Assembly: GCA_044340025.1 (NCBI GenBank)
Contig: JBIIUJ010000043.1
Span: forward strand, 1 to 16,997
Source: JBIIUJ01 sp044340025
GTDB lineage: Bacteria > Pseudomonadota > Alphaproteobacteria > Caulobacterales > Aquidulcibacteraceae
Length of the DNA stretch: 16,997 nt
Reading direction: 5' to 3'
Shown here: positions 16,393 through 16,997 of the stretch, piece after piece
How positions within the stretch are numbered: position 1 is the stretch's first letter
Layout: each line of letters begins with the position of its first letter
Program-made: the position numbers and the translations under genes
Notes under the pieces: model-generated
Databases searched by the model: none
What the model was told of the DNA's origin: nothing
The model's input: only the letters and a program-made list of their open reading frames with translations

Positions 16393-16997
16393 GGAATGCC
16401 CAGCGTCTTGTGGGTCTGGACCGACAACCGCCAGCGCGGATGGGCAAGGCAATAAGCGATGGCGGCGGCGGTGTTCTCGCGCGCCTGCGGCCCGTCCATC
16501 GGCTGCAGCAGAAAGTGGCGGAAAGCGAGGCTTTCGAACCGTTCGGGCTGGGCCTCTTCCTCCACTTGCGGAAACACGAGCTTCAGCTCGTCGCCGGAAG
16601 TCTGGCGCAGCGGCGCGGCAGCCTTGGGGCTGACGCAGATCCAGTCCAGCCCCTCCGGCGCGCGAAGCGTGCCATTGGTCTCCACCCCCACCGCAAAGCC
16701 GCGTGCGTGAAACGCCGCGATCAGCGCGTCATCCAGCTGAAGTAGCGGCTCGCCGCCGGTGCACACCACATAGGGCGCGCCGCCCGCGCCCGTCCAGGCC
16801 GTGGCGACCGCATCGGCGAGCGCTTCCGCGCTCTCGAAGCGCCCGCCGCCCGGTCCGTTCACGCCCACGAAATCGGTGTCGCAGAAGCGGCACACCGCCC
16901 CCGCGCGATCCTCCTCGCGCCCGCTCCACAGATTGCAGCCGGCAAAACGCAGGAACACCGCGGCCCGGCCCGCCTGCGCCCCTTCCCCCTGAAGGGT
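16389..16997 (-). CDS. queE: 7-carboxy-7-deazaguanine synthase (QueE), N terminus cut by window end
   Basis: Radical SAM enzyme that converts 6-carboxy-tetrahydropterin to 7-carboxy-7-deazaguanine on the way to queuosine. The visible 202 residues begin TLQGEGAQAGRAAVFLRFAG, so only about ten N-terminal residues lie beyond the window; the GTG at 16958 is internal, not the start. The iron-sulfur cluster motif is CX14CX2C (CNLW...CRFC), the variant form known from Burkholderia multivorans QueE, instead of the classical CX3CX2C. It is followed by CDTDFVG, TGGEPLLQ, VETNGT, VSPKAAAPLR and LQPMDG, all typical. It overlaps the queD-like gene by 4 nt downstream. The call is secure. Confidence 0.93.
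   Translation of the reverse strand, partial: TLQGEGAQAGRAAVFLRFAGCNLWSGREEDRAGAVCRFCDTDFVGVNGPGGGRFESAEALADAVATAWTGAGGAPYVVCTGGEPLLQLDDALIAAFHARGFAVGVETNGTLRAPEGLDWICVSPKAAAPLRQTSGDELKLVFPQVEEEAQPERFESLAFRHFLLQPMDGPQARENTAAAIAYCLAHPRWRLSVQTHKTLGIP

Overview
The window is a GC-rich, densely coded piece of a bacterial chromosome. Gene content points to an alphaproteobacterium, probably of the Hyphomonadales/Maricaulales/Caulobacterales type. The grounds are overall base composition, Tat-exported enzymes, a ZapE-type ATPase, a periplasmic M3 peptidase, and intergenic palindromes of the GTCATCCCCGC kind that are common in that class. This placement is an inference; no rRNA or tRNA gene is present to anchor it.

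Layout. Bases 111-3797 (+): glucose-6-phosphate isomerase (pgi), then a Tat-signal flavin amine oxidase overlapping by 4 nt a secreted CpeT/CpcT-like protein. Bases 3830-5947 (-): a Tat-signal M3 oligopeptidase, convergent to the previous set. Bases 6108-6854 (-): a YebC/TACO1-family protein. Bases 7037-8194 (+): a ZapE/AFG1 ATPase. Bases 8204-8386: a complex repeat of tandem and inverted GTCATCCCCGC units. Bases 8459-9904 (+): a secreted purple-acid-phosphatase-like metallophosphoesterase, preceded by a candidate Pho box. Bases 9915-10017: a second, different palindromic repeat. Bases 10092-11209 (+): an M20 deacylase/peptidase broken by an out-of-frame internal deletion. Bases 11224-11331: another copy of the second repeat family in the opposite arrangement. 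Bases 11332-16081 (+): a peptide/opine-type ABC transporter operon in which the solute-binding protein and first permease are one continuous reading frame, followed by the second permease and a double ATPase, each joined by ATGA overlaps. Bases 16078-16997 (-): a QueD-like protein that lacks the zinc ligands, and queE, which runs off the window end.

How the genes fit together. The M20 enzyme and the ABC transporter look like a former uptake-and-hydrolysis unit for peptides or N-acyl amino acids. Two deletion-like lesions and a repeat touching the binding-protein start suggest that this locus is decaying, or that the assembly has small deletions there. The queE/queD-like pair belongs to queuosine precursor (7-deazaguanine) synthesis. 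The remaining genes are housekeeping or independent units.

Most notable items: the binding-protein/permease fusion with a buried GTG start; the QueD-like protein without its zinc site; two REPIN-like repeat families with inward and outward arrangements; the candidate Pho box before the phosphatase; and the amine oxidase/CpeT-like pair in an organism with no sign of phycobilisomes. No CRISPR array, tRNA, rRNA, insertion sequence or phage gene was seen.
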